A stretch of DNA of 64,000 bases, taken from the NCBI GenBank assembly GCA_012934845.2, contig WNNJ02003835.1:124001-188000 (forward strand), read 5' to 3'. The translations under genes and the position numbers were made by a program. Source of the DNA: Pomphorhynchus laevis (lineage: Eukaryota; Acanthocephala; Palaeacanthocephala; Echinorhynchida; Pomphorhynchidae). Numbering within the stretch: position 1 is the stretch's first letter; every line of letters starts with the position of its first letter. The notes beneath the pieces are model-generated. The model was not told where the DNA came from. It searched no databases and saw only the letters and a list, made by a program, of their open reading frames with translations. Of the stretch, positions 1 to 10,075 are shown piece after piece.

Positions 1-130
1 ATTTGGTATTGGACTCAAAGGAAATTGCGAATGTATTCGGTACACACTTCCAACTATTGGATACTTGTACAGGTTTGCGTAATAATCTTGAGTTTCTTCA
101 AAACGAATAATATCGTGTATGTACAAATAT
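1..130 (+). mobile_element. LINE fragment, region between endonuclease and RT
   Basis: One frame reads LVLDSKEIANVFGTHF. This resembles the 'IAN.F...F' linker between endonuclease and reverse transcriptase in CR1/Jockey-type LINEs, and a related stretch (DDKAIANIFLDQF) occurs at about 450. The homology ends near 130, so this is a separate short fragment rather than part of the next element. It is cut by the left edge of the window. Confidence 0.45.
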
Positions 131-425
131 TTCCCGGAACATCTTATTTCTATATAATATCGTGTTTATTATTATACATTCAACAACATACGAGCATTAG
201 ATCAAATAGCTGGCTCACAATAACTTCATAAATAAGTTAATTAGTTTTTAAAATAAGAAAATGCAAGACGAAACATTGCTTGATCCATTCGTGGTCTTCT
301 TTTAAAAGTACTAAGTGAACTGATTCGTTTCCAATCTTTAACGATCATCAAATAGATATCCCAGTAAATTGTTCAAAGATATCAGCTCATTTAAATCAAC
401 TACCCCTGAGATCAACTCTATATTT

Positions 426-2095
426 ATGGAAACCGGTGAGCTACATTTGATGACAAAGCAATTGCCAATATTTTCCTGGATCAATTCACGCTAGAGAGTC
501 CTACCTGTCAGTATTGCCCCCGACTATCCACAGCTCAATATCCGTGTTACGAATTTACTCCATTTGATAAATTTGAGGTTCTTAACGAACTTCTAAAGCT
601 ACCACGATCAATTGCGGCAGGACCAGACAATATTCCTCCAATTCTTCTTCAGGAACTTGCACCAGTAATATATGAACCTTTACACACCATATTCGATTTC
701 TCCTTGTCAACAGGCTGTATACCATCAGATTGAAAATGTTCTACAATCCGACCTCTCTTCAAAAAAGGCGACCGTAATCTAGCAAGCAACTATCGACCAA
801 TAAGCCTTACCTGTGTTGCTTATAAAGTGCTAGAGAAACTGCTTTTTAAACGAATCATCGGGCACCTAGAAGGGTACCAAGTACTCTGCGACAACCAGCA
901 TGGTTTCCGCCCATGAAGATCTACTGTCACAAATCCCGTACTTGCGAGAAGTGATTGGACCAGATATGCTGAGGCGTGAGTTAGTGTTGATGTTTTGTTT
1001 TTCAACCTCAGCAAAGCATTTGATCGGATATACTATGATGTCCTCCTTATTACGCTGGAACAGTACGGCATCAAAGAACCCCTCCTAAATTGGATTAACT
1101 CCTTCCTTAGAAATCGGAAGATTACTGTATTAACCAATAAACATATGTCAAAGACAAGAACTCCTGGACGCGGTGTTCCTTAGGGATCGGTACTCAGTTC
1201 ATTGCTCTTCACTATTTACATCAAAGAGCTTACTACATCTATTTCGAGTCCATGTAGTATATATACGGACGACTGGAAAATTTGGCTACCAATAATCGAT
1301 AGCTGAGATCCAATGATACTCTAGAGAGACATTGATAAAACAACGGGGACTGGTATTAAACCCCGATAAGTCAAAACATATGAGCATCGGACATTTACAC
1401 ATCAATTCGTCATATACCATCGACGGAAGAGAAATTGAAACAGTTCCCCAATTTCAAGACCTTAAAGTTATCGTAAATAGAAGCTTATCGACCATCCCAC
1501 ATACCAGTCACACAGTTGCTAAATGCCGTCGAATTTTAGGACTTATTAGAATGACCATTGGTCAGCTTGACGCATCTAGTTTTAAGTTAATTTAAAGTGC
1601 TTATGTCTTATCTTTAATGATATATGCTTTACCTGCCTGCCACCCTCAAACTACGACAGAGATGAACCTGTACGAATCCATATTACGCAAGGTCACACAT
1701 CTTGTACCCACACAATGCAAGCACTCATTCATTCTTCGACTCCACGCACTTGGTGTGACCACAGTGAAGAAATCTTTAAGTCCTCTGATTTAATGTTTGT
1801 GTGGACAACGCTTAATGTTCAAAAAGGGCAGAGGGAACATGCTTGTTGTAAACTGTTCGAACTTCGAAATTCAAACAGATTGAGGGGACATCACCTTACG
1901 TTAAAGACCCACATTGGTCCAAGAAGAAGATTTAACACAATTGTCAACCGAACGTGTATTTTGTCCTTCAAGATAAGTCTAAAGAATGTACTAACTTAGA
2001 ACAATTGGATTTTCATTGATATTTTTTTACCCTGTACCCAGCTTTTACGAGCTATACGGTCTTTTGCTGCTGTTGTATTTAATAATTTTTTAAGA
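426..2095 (+). mobile_element. Degenerate CR1/Jockey-type LINE, RT region to 3' end
   Basis: Non-LTR reverse transcriptase remnant, read in three frames. Visible in order: DDKAIANIF linker (about 450), GPDNIPPILLQEL (about 620), FKKGDR..SNYRPISLT (about 760-810), DNQHGF (about 890), FFNLSKAFDRI (about 1000), GVP*GSVLSSLLF (about 1165), YTDDWKIW (about 1260, motif C with T in place of A), then the C-terminal thumb CRRILGLIRMTIGQLD and a final LRGHHLTLK segment (about 1880). Stop codons lie inside the RT, for example after GCIPSD and within GVP*GSV, and the frame shifts several times, so it cannot encode a polymerase. It belongs to the same family as the LINE at 20.8-22.4 kb (shared CRRILGF and L.RGH motifs). 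Confidence 0.8.
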
Positions 2096-2229
2096 TGAAA
2101 AAATTTATTTTAGTAAGACATGCAATCGAGGTTACCCGCAAGTGGGCCCAAAAAAATGTTGAGCAATAAATTGTTGAATTGGATAATGGATACAGCTACG
2201 AAAACGAGTCGGCTGGGTGTTTGAATGTA

Positions 2230-3100
2230 CTACGCATGGGAGTACATCGTGTTGACCGTGGACTTCGGAGACAGGCTGATATTGACCGATCAATTTCGAA
2301 ACTTATTTTTCTTTTGAGTCTAGTTGATATGTCACTGTAGCGTATGTGTCCTTGTTGAGCTAACGCGGTCGCAATAGTCTTTCTAGCATACTAGCTTCCT
2401 TGCCGAAACCCCCTGACGTTGAAAATACGAGCGGGATAAAGGAACTGTTTTCTATCATTCGGATTCTTTCGAGGTACTTGGATTTTTTTCATTTTTCGTT
2501 ATATTCGAAAGCGTTGTCAGGACCGCGTATTGTGTTCGATTGAGCATGAGAAGAAAATACATTGACATCGAAGAACGTCCGCTCAAATCGAGATCCGTGT
2601 AAACCGGAGCAGACTATATCTAGACGGGCACATTGTTTGGCAGTAGTCGCTGAATTTTCAAAGTGGGTGCTCTCGGGAACGTTCGATAACTCCGTTTCAA
2701 TCCCAACGTTCTGAGCAACTTGGCTTAGCGCTGATGCTATAGTGTCTCGGACCGCGTTATGGCGAATAATCGGAAGACCACCATGTTTGCATGATAATGC
2801 ACGGGGAAGATTGATCTTCGAGCCACAGTAACAAGTACACGTTTTAATCTTAGGCTCGATACTGCCATACCGTACATTATGTGCCTCGTCAAATTCGTTT
2901 GCTGACAAATAGAATTGTTCTTGTCCCAGTGGTAAGGCGCTCAACCAAGAAGACGCACCGTGGTGTGCTGCATGTTTAATGGAATTCTGGGTAACCGGGG
3001 TTAGTTTGCTGATAATCTTTGAGGCGCGTTCTTGGTGTGAATTGAATCGGAATTGAGTGATTTCGCGGATGACTGCATGTGTTTGCATTTCGAAACATTT
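2230..3100 (-). mobile_element. RT-family fragment with nuclease-like C-terminal domain
   Basis: The reverse strand holds a 199-residue open frame (3088-2489). It contains ASSWLSALPLGQEQFYL, a zinc-like cluster (CTCYCG...LSCKHGGLPIIRHN) and ARLDIVCSG...ERTFFDVNVF. These are hallmarks of a reverse-transcriptase-linked protein abundant in cnidarian, mollusc and other invertebrate genomes. The final R-L-D and F-F-D-V-x-V blocks look like a PD-(D/E)XK-type nuclease core, which is an inference. The protein continues after a frame break near 2490 with SSFIPLVFSTSGGFGKEA, also typical of this family. The RT itself is missing here; a piece of it lies at 39.6-40.2 kb. Confidence 0.6.
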
Positions 3101-3119
3101 ATCACAAGCTTGTTAGACG

Positions 3120-3600
3120 CCACCTACAACTCCACATTATATATGTCAGTTTGCAAATTATCAACATCCTCAATAAATGAATAGGCCGTTATATTTTTAA
3201 GTCATCTGCATACAAACATGATCGAGAGCGAATGCACCCAGGCAAATCGTTAACATAAATGCTGAATAAAAGCGGACCCAAAACTGAACATTGAGGTACT
3301 CCAAGATGACATTCTCTAGACACAAACAATGACCAATCGACAAGTACTCGAAAGCAACGATCACAAAGAAATTCTCTAATCCAATCAACCATTATTATTG
3401 GAAGTCCAGTATTGACAAGTTTCTAAAGAAGTAGACCATAATCTACTCTATCAAACGCTTTTGAAAAGTCAAAGAATATAATGCCTGTATCGGTATAGTG
3501 TGCCTTATTCGCTGTCTAATCAAGATGAGAATCAAGCAAATTTGAAACAGTTGAAAATTTCTATTGAAGTTGAAATTGATTAAGTTAGCCGTCAGCATTA
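3120..3600 (-). mobile_element. CR1/Jockey-type LINE RT fragment
   Basis: The reverse strand encodes IIFFDFSKAFDRVDY (about 3480-3430), [38 protein letters not shown] and LYADDLKI (to 3190): RT motifs A, B and C. Motif B has C for G (PQCS rather than PQGS) and there is an in-frame stop near 3425. It is closest in this window to the LINE at 62.6-64 kb. Only about 150 residues remain. Confidence 0.7.
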
Positions 3601-3747
3601 AAAACAATTTGAATTTTTCATCAATTCATAAAAGAATTTGGTGATAAACGCTCTTGATCACTTCGTAAGGAAATTTGACGATAAACGCTCTTGAGATCGA
3701 AAGTACCTAATACGTTATTTGTAAAAATTATATCGTCAATGTGAGGT

Positions 3748-3778
3748 ATTAGAGGTCATCCCCCTGATGACCTCTAAT
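3748..3778. repeat. Perfect foldback at the left edge of the Penelope-like element
   Basis: ATTAGAGGTCATC and GATGACCTCTAAT are perfect inverted 13-bp arms around a 5-nt CCCCT loop. The right arm is part of the terminal repeat, and the left arm is its mirror copy just outside it. Confidence 0.9.
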
Positions 3779-3992
3779 TCTTATTCTGATACCACGTCTG
3801 TCATTTATTAGTCAATTCATAAAAATGATGTTTATTTTAAATTTCATTTATTTATTTTTACTTGATTTAAATTATAAAAAATCTTATAACAATTATTTAT
3901 TTTATTATTAAATTATTAAATTTTGATTTAATATTATTATGTTTTGTTTATTTTATAATTATATTAAATACGTAGACTCAGTTAGCTGATTT
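3766..3992 (+). repeat. Left terminal direct repeat (pLTR) of the Penelope-like element
   Basis: Starts with GATGACCTCTAATTCTTATT, passes TTAGTCAATTCATAAAAATGA and ends TAGACTCAGTTAGCTGATTT. The same order recurs at 6823-7050. Penelope-like elements commonly carry such direct pseudo-LTRs because of their tandem or head-to-tail insertion mode. Confidence 0.7.
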
Positions 3993-6084
3993 GATTTGTT
4001 CTACTGACATCTTATTATTGACCTGTGGACTTTGTTTTCCCGGTACTATGATCTCTGTCAGAAATGCTGAAACTATGTATAATCGGTTACGATTTTACTA
4101 TTATTTTTTCTTATTTTCAAACAAGTTTGATGAATTATTAATCTTTTCAAAAGGGAGAAGTTTGCATCCTAAGGTGTTTACACTTTAAAATGTAAACTGA
4201 TTCACGTGATCACGTTTAAGAGACCTGGTAATATCCAATAGCTAGGTCGCGTAGCGCGTGGAGTGAAGGTGGTAGATCTTTATAGATCTTGTTCAAGCCT
4301 GCAACCGCCTTAAGCAGGGAAACCCCTGTCAGATGCTGCTGGATGGCCCGTTGTAAGTTTAGTCTGAGTAAACTAAACTAGGTGGCGACACCGAAAAAGC
4401 AACGTTAAAATTATGACTTAAAAGTTACATGTACTCAATAACATTGGAAAAATAGGTAAGTACTAATGATTTTAATTTTAGATCTTTTAAATGTAACAGA
4501 AAAAATTGTATAGTTTGTGATGTTAAAAAATTGTATAGTTTGTGATGTTAAAAAATTGTATAGTTTTTGACTATCATAGGCTAAGTTGTATAATAGACAG
4601 TTATTGTAATACAAAATACTATATTCGTACAATAAATGTTTATAATAACAATAGAAAATATACATTAACCATAAACTTCATTAATAAATGTATAGATAAC
4701 ATAAATATAGCCGGACTTTTAAATAATTCTAAAAGTAAAGAAATAATAGGATCATATTTAAGTAAATATATTCCTAAAATAAGGTATAAACTCCTACCAC
4801 CATTAGGACGAAAAATTTGTAATTATAAAAAGAATTAAAATCAATATGTAACGATAATATTAGAAACATAATGGAAACAGAATGCAATTGTAAAAGTCTT
4901 AGTTTTAAAAAAATAAATGAACATATATGTACCCATAATCTAGAATTAATTGAAAATTGTGAATTAAGAAAGCTGCTATCGAAAGGGTATAAATATAGAT
5001 TAAAAAACAACAACGACAAAAATAAAATTTACAGTTCGTTATATAATAACTTAAATGATTACTTTAGTAAGCTGATTAATAGTGAAAGCTCGAATATATC
5101 TAAGATAAACATTTAGAAAGATTATATATTTGATAAAATTAAAAATAAAATGAAAATAACAAACAATTATAAAAGGAAAGATAAAATTAATAAAGATATG
5201 TATAAAGAACTTACTAAATTAAAGGATAACTATATAATAACAACTATTGATAAAGCTAGTAATAACTTTGTCTTCATATGCAAAAAGCTTTATTATGATA
5301 TACTAATGAAAGAGGTTAATTCTAATGATTTAAATGTAAATCCAACATATGAACGTAGTGAGTTGAGTTTAGAAACAATTATTACAAGTCACTGTTCTAT
5401 AATGGATAAAATGAGTATAAAGGTTGAATCAGACAATAAAACTATACCGATATTAAATTGGAATCCAAAATTACACAAAAATCTAATAAAACCCAGGTTC
5501 ATATGTAGTGCGTTTAAATGTACATTAAAACCACTTTCTGTTTATATGAATAAAATACTTAAAGTAATTAAAGCACACTTTAAAAAATATTGCAAGGTAA
5601 TCGAAATTAATACTGGTATAAAACACTATTTCAGTATTAATTCTACAAAAGAATTTTTAGAACAGACAAAAGGAATAAATTTTCAAAATATAAATACATA
5701 CGATTTTAGTACTCTTTATACAAATCTAGATTTAGTAGATATTAAAGAAGCGTTAGTAAAATTAATTTATCTTATATTCGGAAAAAGATATACATATATA
5801 TGTTATAATAACTATAACGACTATCTAACAAAAATTAAACCATCAAGTAAATATAAATATATTGATAAAATTGAATTATTAGAATCCTAAAATATTTTGA
5901 TAAATCAAAATTATTTAAAGGTAGGGACATCTATATTTAGACAAATAAAAGGTGTTCCAAGGTGTGGTAATAGTAGCCTAATTATAGCTGACTTATTTAA
6001 AAAGCTTTATAGAATATGAATTTGTTCATAACTGTTTAAAAATAAATATAAATTATATAAAGATATGAAATATATGTTTCGATA

Positions 6085-6170
6085 CATTGATATATGATGT
6101 ATATATTGATATACAATATATTTTGTATATATACAATATATATTGATATATATTGTATATATTGATATTC
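6085..6170. repeat. TA-rich simple sequence (ATATTGATATAC-like)
   Basis: Imperfect repeats of ATATTGATAT and ATACAATAT lie between two partial copies of the ICGATAC/YIDD coding region of the Penelope-like element. It looks like local repeat expansion. Confidence 0.75.
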
Positions 6171-6236
6171 GATGATATATGTGTATTTAACTCTAAAAAG
6201 TTTTATTTAATAAGCGTTTTTCAAATTTATCCAGGC

Positions 6237-6263
6237 AGCCTCATTCTTAATAAGAATGAGGCT
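6237..6263. repeat. 27-bp perfect palindrome inside Penelope-like sequence
   Basis: AGCCTCATTCTTA, one central A, then TAAGAATGAGGCT. The sibling fragment near 29.13 kb reads GGCTTATTCTTAACAAAACC and has no inverted arm, so the mirror half is new in this copy. Confidence 0.9.
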
Positions 6264-6822
6264 ACTTTTAATTTATATCGAAATGATTACACATTAAAAT
6301 TTACGGGAAACATATTTTTGCATGAGCATTCATGCATACCATATCATATAAAACATTATACTTAAAGTAATGAAATTTAAAGTATTGCAACAATTTGTAA
6401 CGATATTAGCTTTCTTCAAAATCATTTAAATAATTTAATAGATACATATTTTAAACCAAGGTACTATAAAAATAACATCAAGTAGAAAATAGTAAAATAT
6501 ATAAATCAACACAATAATATTAAAAATAAATTTAAAATCATTAGCGGAAAATTTTTATGGATGGATAATAATATTTTAAACTAGGTTACTATAAAAATAA
6601 AATTAAACAGAAAATCGTAAAATATATAAATCAACACAATAATATAAAGAATAAATTTAAACTCTTAAGTGACAACTTTTTATGAATAATAAATAATATA
6701 CTTTGTATTAGAATAAGATACTAGATAGTTTTATCAGAGGAAATACATCATTAGCATGTATTTGGCCCCGCTGCAATGTTGGGTAGAGGAGTTAGAGGCC
6801 GAAACTTTATAGCATAGCAGTT

Positions 6823-7050
6823 CGTCCTGATGATCTCTAATTCTTATTCTGATACAACGTCTGTTATTTATTAGTCAATTCATAAAAATGACGTTTATTT
6901 TAAATTTCAATTTTTTATTTTAACTTGATTTAAATTATAGAAAATCTAAAAACAATTATTAATTTTATTATTAAATTATTAAATTTTGATTTAGCATTAT
7001 TATGTTTTGTTTATTTTATAATTATATTGAATACGTAGACTTAGTTAGCT
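6823..7050 (+). repeat. Right terminal direct repeat (pLTR) of the Penelope-like element
   Basis: GATGATCTCTAATTCTTATT through GTAGACTTAGTTAGCTGATT, parallel to the left copy with scattered substitutions. The same tail occurs alone at 7.8, 7.95, 29.3, 30.2 and 57.95 kb. Confidence 0.7.
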
Positions 7051-7060
7051 GATTTAATTC

Positions 7061-7110
7061 ATATAGTACCCCCTGTCGTCAGGGGGTACTATATGTACCC
7101 CCTGACGACA
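7061..7110. repeat. Perfect foldback plus third copy of its arm
   Basis: ATATAGTACCCCCTG, loop TCGT, CAGGGGGTACTATAT (arms 15 bp), followed at once by GTACCCCCTGACGAC, a third arm in the first orientation. A related TTCATATAGTACCCCCT occurs at about 7405. It sits about 10 bp beyond the right Penelope-like repeat. Confidence 0.9.
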
Positions 7111-7817
7111 AACAATATCATCACGAGCTTTAATTAGTCTTATATCACACTACTTGTGATAATTACATCATATACCTTCGAATATCACACTCAAATCCAC
7201 AGATTTCATTGCTACACTGATATGCAAATGACAACGATTATGCAATAATATATCTTGCTGCGTTGTATATTATCGTTATTTCATCTCTTTGGTATGAAAA
7301 TAAGTATGATGCATCGGTGTGATTTAACCAACCATAGAGTGAATTGGTCACACCATTTGGAGTCAGCCGGTAGCGAACACATATTATCAGATCAGAGTGA
7401 AGTCTTCATATAGTACCCCCTTTCTTCTTATCGGCAGTGCACTTAACCACTAGGATGTACATCAATTTATTTCATGTTGTTTAAGCTGATTGAAATATTC
7501 TGACTCAGTAAATTCACTGACTTCTGTTAAAATATGATTACCAAATTTTCGATAGATATCCTGGGCTACGTTGTTTAAATGTTTCTACAATTTGACTTTT
7601 ATCATACCGATTTTAAAAGTTTCAGTCATGCGCCTTTTAACATGAGCCTGTTTATTCGCTACATATGCCGGCTATCGTATCATTCCTTCACTACTTCCGA
7701 CACTATACACCTTGACTCACATACAAGGTTTAAGCCTGACATATTAATATCTTTTCGTCCGCTACTGCCGTGCAATGGTACACTCCGAATAATCAAAAAA
7801 GCTGTGCTCGGCCGTTT
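7111..7817. other. Unannotated AT-rich spacer with a tRNA-like A-box
   Basis: No convincing gene. On the reverse strand, about 7470-7405, CCTAGTGGTTAAGTGCACTG resembles the polymerase III A-box half of tRNA-derived SINEs, but the expected B-box (GGTTCRANNCC) is replaced by GGGGGTACTATATG. A forward 82-codon frame at 7579-7827 has no recognisable motif. Confidence 0.3.
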
Positions 7818-7900
7818 TATTATTTAATTATTAAATTTTGATTTAGTATTATTATGTTTTGTTTATTTTATACTTATATTAAATACGTAGACTCAGTTAG
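7818..7900 (+). repeat. Solo tail of the Penelope-like repeat
   Basis: TTTAATTATTAAATTTTGAT through AATACGTAGACTCAGTTAG matches the last 80 bp of the Penelope-like terminal repeat. Confidence 0.75.
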
Positions 7901-7947
7901 TATTCGTATATATGTATGGTATATGTGCGAAACAGACAGCGGTCTGT

Positions 7948-8124
7948 TAATGACTTTTATTTTAAATTTAAATTTTTTATTTTAACTTGATTTAAATTAT
8001 AGAAAATCTAAAAACAATTATTAATTTTATTATTTAATTATTAAATTTTGATTTAGCATTATTATGTTTTGTTTATTTTATAATTATATTAAATACGTAG
8101 ACTCAGTTAGCTGATTTGATTATG
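7948..8124 (+). repeat. Solo Penelope-like terminal repeat (5'-shortened)
   Basis: Matches from TTTATTTTAAATTT through ACTCAGTTAGCTGATTTGATT. It lies 48 bp after the previous tail copy in the same orientation, giving a tandem of tails. Confidence 0.8.
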
Positions 8125-8789
8125 TAATTATCAAGTACAGTAAATATATTTACGGTCTGTGACCGATCCACTACAAGACGGCGGCATTTTCTCTTCCAAA
8201 TAAGAACTTATGCGCCATGATGATTGACTTATTTTGGTTATTCTGTTTGCTAAACACCGTTTTATTTTCAAACTAATAAAATATCTCGGTTTTTATTATT
8301 GAAGCATACGAATGCGAACGGAGAAAACAATGACCAAGTATTAGATCACGACAAAAGTCAGACATGACGAAGAATTGAACATCATGATAGTTACATCAGT
8401 GTATCCACTGGCATTAAATAGAGAGTTGCATCAGTTATTCCTCGGGGTTCGCTGCTAAGCACAAAAAATACAAAGTCGTCTAATTGCAATCAGTTAATTA
8501 TATTTAGAAATTTAATAAGATTTCGGATGTACCACTAGATTTCGGATGTACCACTAGACTTTGGATGTTTATAGATTGGGATCAGTAAAGTCATCTTAAT
8601 ATGTACTCATCATCCGCACTCTGAGAATTACACGACCTACATGTTGTTTAATAATAATGCAGATTTTTTATTTTCCCGTTAACGCCTGTCGGCTTCGGGT
8701 AACACAAAAGCCCTTAAACAGAAACAGTAGCATAGTAACAGAAACAGTAGCATAGTAATCAAAATAATCGATGATAAAGAAAGTCAAAA
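8125..8789. other. Spacer with two short tandem repeats
   Basis: No gene seen. At 8517-8570 a 20-bp unit (AGATTTCGGATGTACCACT) occurs about 2.5 times. At about 8720-8757 an 18-bp unit (AACAGAAACAGTAGCATAGT) occurs twice, just before I-like LINE copy A. Confidence 0.6.
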
Positions 8790-8845
8790 AAATTATAAAA
8801 AAATTTACCATCGGTGCTTCAAACAACTTACAAAATCAAGCAAAT

Positions 8846-10040
8846 ATGGAACGGAACTCAGGTATTTCCAATGTAACATCGAATTTTCAAGCCAAAGAAA
8901 ACAAGGTTAGTCCTATTTCGTCTAATTTTTTAATCTCAAGCACGGATGGAGAACTCCCTCCTGTGCCTAAAGTGGTGAATCTGGTAATAATCAGACTTCT
9001 TCAACCATTTGAAAGGAAGAATCTTTTCAATATTTTTCTGAGAGAGTTTACAAGCTCTTATAAGAAGAGAATTATATTTAATTCGATAAAATATTTAGAT
9101 TCCGAAATCCGGGTTTCTTTCAGCTCTCCAGATCTGGCAGCATCGTACCTAGAATTTTTCGAAACACACCTAAAAGAATTTGGGTCAACTACTTACAGGC
9201 CTATTCAGGCGACTCTGAAAATTAATAATTTTCCGCCCTTCGCAACGGAAGAAGATATCATTGCTCTCACATCTGAGTTCAAAATTCATAATATTCGCCC
9301 AATCCTGGGCAAGAAAGGCCAGGCTATACCAATAGCATTATGTTCTACCGCAGTCGACCAGGCGGAATGTCTGGCTAAAAGCAAATGTAACCCCTTTTTG
9401 GGGTACAATCTTTCTTTCAATATCGTAGATGCTGATGACTTAACATACCCCATTGCAATGGGTGCCACCTCTGGGGGCACTGGTCCTCGAACTGTACTAG
9501 GCCCCATACGTGTGGGTTTTGCAGCTCTTCCGAAATCCATGAGGGGAAATGTTCTCTCCCCCCTCTGTGTTCCAATTGTGATGGTGAGCACCCGTCCTGG
9601 TCTAGAAGATGTCCTATCTTCAAAGAATACAAATTAAGGCATTGTGGGGCACCGGTCAAACCGGCCCACTTTGCCGCTGCCAGCTTATCCAATTCAAACG
9701 GTTATGGTATGTCGGACACCGACATTTTCAAAATTGTTGACGCAAGACTACAGATATATAAAGACGAGATTCGAGCCTTAACGAACTATCTGAGAGCGAA
9801 ATTCGAGGAGTCCCGTTCTCCTCCATCGACGATTCTTACCTCTTCAAAGAGAGCCCCCCGTTCTAATAAGAGATCATCTTCTAAACAAAAGTTGGCTTCC
9901 TTGAAGTTGGCAAAGAAAGATGATATATGTTGAGAGTTGTTGGCCTCAAAGGGAGATGAAGATAATGCCGGTGGGCAAGTGTCTTCTCCTGGTAGGGCTG
10001 GGAGTGAGAAGGGCAACTTTCTCTCTCCTAGTTTCTGCTA
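8846..10040 (+). pseudogene. I-like LINE copy A ORF1 (Gag-like, broken)
   Basis: Encodes the RNA-binding first protein of the LINE. The start is set at ATGGAACGG because it aligns with the start of the intact ORF1 in copy B; an earlier ATG at 8771 is in frame but not shared. The N-terminal half (LVIIRLLQPFERKNLFNIFL..., then an RRM-like region) is intact. Near 9449 a run of five C in copy B is four C here. The one-base loss puts the CCHC zinc-knuckle region out of frame, so the forward frame reads YPIAMGATSG instead of YPHCNGCHLW. A further TGA at 9931 replaces a Trp codon (TGG in copy B). The protein is not functional from this copy. Confidence 0.85.
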
Positions 10041-10075
10041 GGAGGTAGGCATCCCACTCCAGCTGTCGTAACACA

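Larger units (their letters stand above)
3748..7050 (+). mobile_element. Penelope-like element, broken
   Basis: The central frame (5150-5890) has the Penelope-type signatures TTIDKASNNFVFICKK, ILNWNPKLHK..IKPRFICSAFKC, KPLSVYMNKILK and DFSTLYTNLD. It is followed by FRQIKGVPRCGNSSLIIADLF and then FRYID and DDICVFNS, the YIDD form of the catalytic motif. Upstream frames (4542-4838 and 4871-5116) carry IRTIN.YNNNRKYTLTINFI and NCELRKLLSKGYKYR, seen before the RT in animal Penelope-like proteins with a CxC-type N-terminal region. Direct repeats of about 220 bp flank it. No GIY-YIG motif could be recognised. The element is broken in several places. The family (perhaps Naiad-like) is an inference; the Penelope-like call is fairly firm. 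Confidence 0.7.

Noticed and set aside
3766-6860. Hammerhead ribozyme in the Penelope-like terminal repeats (CTGATGA at 3764 and 6820).
   Set aside because: CTGATGA is present but no GAAA in the right place with a closing stem II or III could be drawn in either copy, and the GAAAC at 6803 lies upstream.
7579-7827. 82-codon forward frame as a gene.
   Set aside because: No motif, no similarity recognised, and its end lies in a Penelope-like tail repeat.
8771-8845. Upstream ATG at 8771 as the start of I-like LINE ORF1.
   Set aside because: The upstream codons are not shared with copy B, whose frame starts at the ATG equivalent to 8846.
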